A stretch of DNA of 64,000 nt, from positions 62,001-126,000 of the forward strand of contig CAJFJA010000002.1 in NCBI GenBank assembly GCA_904382605.1. The letters run 5' to 3'. Under the pieces are notes generated by a model. That model had not been told where the DNA came from. It was given only the letters and a program-made list of their open reading frames with translations, and did no database searches. Both the position numbers and the translations under genes were made by a program. This DNA comes from Candidatus Alloclostridium intestinigallinarum. Its GTDB lineage: Bacteria > Bacillota > Clostridia > Christensenellales > UBA3700. Of this stretch, positions 59,390 through 64,000 are shown in pieces (position 1 is the stretch's first letter; each line of letters begins with the position of its first letter).

Positions 59390-60664
59390 ATGTTAACAGC
59401 AATAGTGGGAATCAACTGGGGCGATGAAGGCAAAGGCAGAATGGTTGACCTCATCTCCCGTGACTACGACGTGGTGTGCCGCTACCAGGGCGGCAACAAC
59501 GCCGGACACACCGTCATCAACGAGCGCGGAAAATTCATTCTGAATCTGATACCTTCCGGTATTCTGCGCCCCGAAGTGACCAACGTCATGGGCAACGGCA
59601 TGGTTATCGACATCAGGCACCTGTGCGGCGAGCTGGACAAGCTGGCGGCGGCAGGCGTGGAAATCACCCCCGAACAATTGAAGATAAGCGAAAGGGCGGT
59701 GATATGTATGCCTTACCACGTGCAGCAGGACTGCCTGGAAGAAGACAGACTCGGCGACGCCAAGTACGGCTCCACCCGCCGCGGTATCGCGCCCGTATAC
59801 GGCGACAAATATCTTAAAAAGGTGATAATGATGGGCGACCTGTTCTATCCCGAACAGCTCAAAAAGCGCCTTGAAGGCATAATAGATTACAAAAATCTGT
59901 TCATAAACAAAGCCTACGGCGCACAGCCCATAACTATGGAAGCCATGCTCGAATATCTGGGTACATACGGCGAAAGGCTCAAACCGCACGTCACCAACGT
60001 CTCCGCATTCCTCGAAAAGGCGATAGACGAAGGCAAGAACGTCATGTTTGAAGCCCAGCTCGGCGCCTTGCGCGACATAGACTTCGGTATCAACCCTTAT
60101 ACTTCCTCGTCCAACACCATAGCGGCTTACGCGCCCATAGGCGCGGGCATTCCCAACCGCAAGCTGGACAGGGTAATAGGTATTATGAAGGCGTATTCTT
60201 CCTGCGTGGGCGAAGGACCCTTCACCGTGGAGTGGTTCGGCAAGGAAGCGGAAGAACTCCGCGCGGCGGGCGGCGAGTACGGCGCGGCTACGGGCAGACC
60301 CAGAAGGGTGGGACCTTTCGACGCGGTCGCTTCGCGTTACGGCGTGTTCGCACAGGGCGCGGACACTCTTGCGCTCACCAAGATGGACGTGCTGTCTTAT
60401 ATGGATAAAATACCCGTGTGCGTGGCTTACGACATCAACGGCGAGCGCACGACGGAATTCCCCCGCGGCGTAAGGCTGGACGAGGCAAAGCCCGTATACG
60501 AATACGTGGACGGCTGGAAGTGCGACATAGGCTCCTGCCGTAAGATGGAAGATCTGCCCGTTGCGGCGCGCAAGTATATCGACTATCTCGAAAAGCTGGT
60601 CGATTGCGAAATTTCCATCGTATCGGTCGGCGCGGAGCGCGACGAGTACGTAACGCGCAAATAA
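59390..60664 (+). CDS. purA: Adenylosuccinate synthase
   Basis: 424 aa, with AAAGGAGAAGG before the ATG. It shows GINWGDEGKGRMVDL (P-loop with catalytic Asp; most relatives read GxQWGDEGKG, here Asn replaces Gln), YQGGNNAGHTV (catalytic His), STRRGIAPVYGDK, FEAQLGALRDIDFG-type loop and TGRPRRVGPFDAV. It makes adenylosuccinate from IMP and aspartate. Length is normal. Confidence 0.97.
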   Translation: MLTAIVGINWGDEGKGRMVDLISRDYDVVCRYQGGNNAGHTVINERGKFILNLIPSGILRPEVTNVMGNGMVIDIRHLCGELDKLAAAGVEITPEQLKISERAVICMPYHVQQDCLEEDRLGDAKYGSTRRGIAPVYGDKYLKKVIMMGDLFYPEQLKKRLEGIIDYKNLFINKAYGAQPITMEAMLEYLGTYGERLKPHVTNVSAFLEKAIDEGKNVMFEAQLGALRDIDFGINPYTSSSNTIAAYAPIGAGIPNRKLDRVIGIMKAYSSCVGEGPFTVEWFGKEAEELRAAGGEYGAATGRPRRVGPFDAVASRYGVFAQGADTLALTKMDVLSYMDKIPVCVAYDINGERTTEFPRGVRLDEAKPVYEYVDGWKCDIGSCRKMEDLPVAARKYIDYLEKLVDCEISIVSVGAERDEYVTRK

Positions 60665-60694
60665 GCTATATATTATTAGGTATATATAATATAT

Positions 60695-61336
60695 ATGGAG
60701 TTTACTAAAGAGCAAATAGACGATATGTTCGACAGGCTTGCGCTTGCACACCCGCAGGCGGAATGCGAACTGGAGTTCAATTCGACGTTCGAACTGCTCG
60801 TGGCGGTGATTTTGTCGGCGCAGTGCACGGACAAGCGCGTGAACGAAGTCACGAAAGTTTTATTTGCCAGGTACAACAAGCCGGAGGATTTTGCCGACAT
60901 AAAGCAGGAAGAGTTGGAGCGGCTTATTTACTCCTGCGGCTTTTACCGCAGTAAGGCGGCGCACATCATCTCCTGCGCGCGCGATATAGTAGAGCGCTTT
61001 AACGGGCAGGTGCCCGAGGACTTTGAAAGTCTGCTTTCGCTTGCCGGCGTGGGCAGAAAGACCGCCAACGTAGTCAGCGCCGTGGCGTTCGGCAAGCAGG
61101 CGATGGCGGTGGATACCCACGTGCTGCGCCTTGCAAACAGGATAGGGCTTGCAAACTCTGACAAGCCCGAGCAGGTGGAAAAACAGCTTACACGGATAAT
61201 TCCGAACGGCAGGCTTTCGCAGGCGCACCATCTGCTCATACATCACGGCAGATATGTCTGTACTGCGCGCAAACCCGATTGTACGCAGTGCCCGATAACG
61301 CAATATTGCAAATTCTACAATGAAGGTGGATTATGA
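60695..61336 (+). CDS. nth: Endonuclease III
   Basis: 213 aa. The helix-hairpin-helix LAGVGRKTANVVSAV carries the catalytic Lys, and AVDTHVLRLANR carries the catalytic Asp. The [4Fe-4S] loop C-x6-C-x2-C-x5-C is intact (CTARKPDCTQCPITQYC). It removes oxidised pyrimidines from DNA and cleaves the abasic site. The ATG lies four bases after TATAAT with no Shine-Dalgarno, so it may be leaderless, though a -35 box is not evident. The stop overlaps the nfnA start. Confidence 0.95.
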   Translation: MEFTKEQIDDMFDRLALAHPQAECELEFNSTFELLVAVILSAQCTDKRVNEVTKVLFARYNKPEDFADIKQEELERLIYSCGFYRSKAAHIISCARDIVERFNGQVPEDFESLLSLAGVGRKTANVVSAVAFGKQAMAVDTHVLRLANRIGLANSDKPEQVEKQLTRIIPNGRLSQAHHLLIHHGRYVCTARKPDCTQCPITQYCKFYNEGGL

Positions 61337-62151
61337 ACAAAATTTTAAGCATCGTTGAAACCGCGCCCCGCGTGGTGAGGCTGGAAGTGGAAGCCCCCGA
61401 TGTGGCAAAACATTGTCAGCCCGGTCAATTTATTATTCTTAGGGCGGATGCCGAAGGAGAAAGAGTGCCTTTTACCATCTGCGATTACGACAGGGAAAAG
61501 GGCACGATAACCCTGCTTGTGCAAGTGGTTGGCGACACCACCGCCGAAATCGCCGCGTTAAAGGCGGGCGACTATATCCATGACCTGGTCGGTCCCTTGG
61601 GCAACCCCACCGAACTTGAACAGTATGAAAATGTGGTGCTCGTGGGCGGCGGCATAGGTTGCGCGGTCATCTATCCCCAGGCTAAAAAGCGTATGAAAGA
61701 GGGTAAACCGTGCGATATTATAATTGGGGCTAAGACTTCCCAACTGCTGTTTGCGAAGGAAGACTTTAAAAAATTCGCCAAAAACCTGTACATCACCACC
61801 GACGACGGCTCGGAAGGGCTGAAAGGCTTTGTGACCACTCAGCTTGAACTTTTGATACAGAGCGGTGAAAAAATAGACTGTGTGTTCGTCGTAGGTCCTA
61901 TGATAATGATGAAAAACGTGTGCGACGTCACCGCAAAATACGATATACCCACGGTTGTCAGCATGAACTCGCTTATGCTCGACGGTACGGGAATGTGCGG
62001 CTGCTGCCGCATCACCGTAGGCGGCGAAACCAAGTACGCGTGCGTGGACGGTCCCGAATTCGACGGACACAAGGTCGACTTCAAGGAGGCCATGCAAAGG
62101 GTAGACTTTTATAAGAAGCGCGGCAACGACTGCCGTATGATGAGGTATTGA
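61333..62151 (+). CDS. nfnA: Ferredoxin-NADP reductase/NfnA-like flavoprotein subunit
   Basis: 272 aa. The FAD-binding beta-barrel has VPFTICDYDREKGTI. The NAD(P) domain has NVVLVGGGIGCAVIYPQAK and FVVGPMIMMKNV. The C-terminal Cys cluster MCGCCRITVGGETKYACVDGP ligates a [2Fe-2S] centre, as in NfnA and PyrK. Immediately upstream of the GltD-like NfnB subunit, it fits the electron-bifurcating NADH-dependent ferredoxin:NADP+ oxidoreductase, a redox hub of anaerobic Clostridia. ATGA overlap with nth; GAAGGTGG upstream. Confidence 0.9.
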   Translation: MNKILSIVETAPRVVRLEVEAPDVAKHCQPGQFIILRADAEGERVPFTICDYDREKGTITLLVQVVGDTTAEIAALKAGDYIHDLVGPLGNPTELEQYENVVLVGGGIGCAVIYPQAKKRMKEGKPCDIIIGAKTSQLLFAKEDFKKFAKNLYITTDDGSEGLKGFVTTQLELLIQSGEKIDCVFVVGPMIMMKNVCDVTAKYDIPTVVSMNSLMLDGTGMCGCCRITVGGETKYACVDGPEFDGHKVDFKEAMQRVDFYKKRGNDCRMMRY

Positions 62152-62152
62152 T

Positions 62153-64000
<1,848 letters not shown>

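Overview
The window looks like the chromosome of a spore-forming member of the Bacillota (Clostridia). Support: spoIVA, spoVAC-spoVAD-spoVAE and a yunB-like gene; two T-box leaders; the dgt/dnaG/rpoD neighbourhood; consensus TTGACA-N17-TATAAT promoters; and purine-rich ribosome binding sites. A gut lineage near Christensenellales is plausible but is inference. Two secreted GH29 fucosidases and a GH31 glycosidase suggest growth on host or plant glycans. Coding DNA is G+C-rich. The left 1.4 kb is clearly A+T-rich and looks foreign.

Layout. 1-1.4 kb: 3' part of a UvrD-type helicase, compatible with a Gabija GajB-like protein, at the edge of an island abutting tRNA-Val(GAC). The tRNA 3' end lies inside a 130-bp direct repeat, as at an integration site. 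2-6.6 kb: AraC regulator plus two half-size ABC transporters. 6.6-13 kb: a yybP-ykoY Mn2+ riboswitch with mntP, two paralogous GH29 lipoproteins, a ZIP transporter and a DUF6512-like membrane protein. 13-17.5 kb: GH31, a Mug-like DNA glycosylase and spoIVA. 17.5-18.5 kb: non-coding, repeat-rich DNA. 18.5-27.5 kb: dgt (minus), then dnaG-rpoD-trmK-nif3-zinc ribbon-membrane protein, and a PiT/DUF47 phosphate pair. 27.5-28.3 kb: a second repeat-rich spacer ending in a leucine T-box. 28.3-31.5 kb: leuA and a MATE gene. 31.6-40 kb: all seven shikimate steps plus the Phe/Tyr branches (aroF, aroB, aroA, aroC, pheA, an aroE-aroK fusion, aroQ, tyrA). 40-43.5 kb: spoVA genes, small ORFs and yunB. 43.6-54.7 kb: Phe T-box, pheST, U32 peptidase, mutS2, an unknown membrane protein, cysteine desulfurase and thiI. 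54.8-64 kb: CtpE-like P-type ATPase, guaA, purA, nth, nfnAB and the start of obg.

The most unusual signal is a pair of related gene-less elements (7593-7808 and 37123-37387). They share 25-27 bp terminal inverted repeats beginning TACCCG, are bounded by TA, and have an alignable interior in opposite orientation. One forms essentially the whole 5' leader of a fucosidase mRNA. The other has entered the 3' end of pheA, supplies its last codons and stop, and separates it from aroE-aroK. A second, unrelated family of palindrome-rich intergenic repeats occurs at 17.5-18.3 kb and 27.5-27.9 kb. All family assignments come from reading motifs by eye; no database search was possible.
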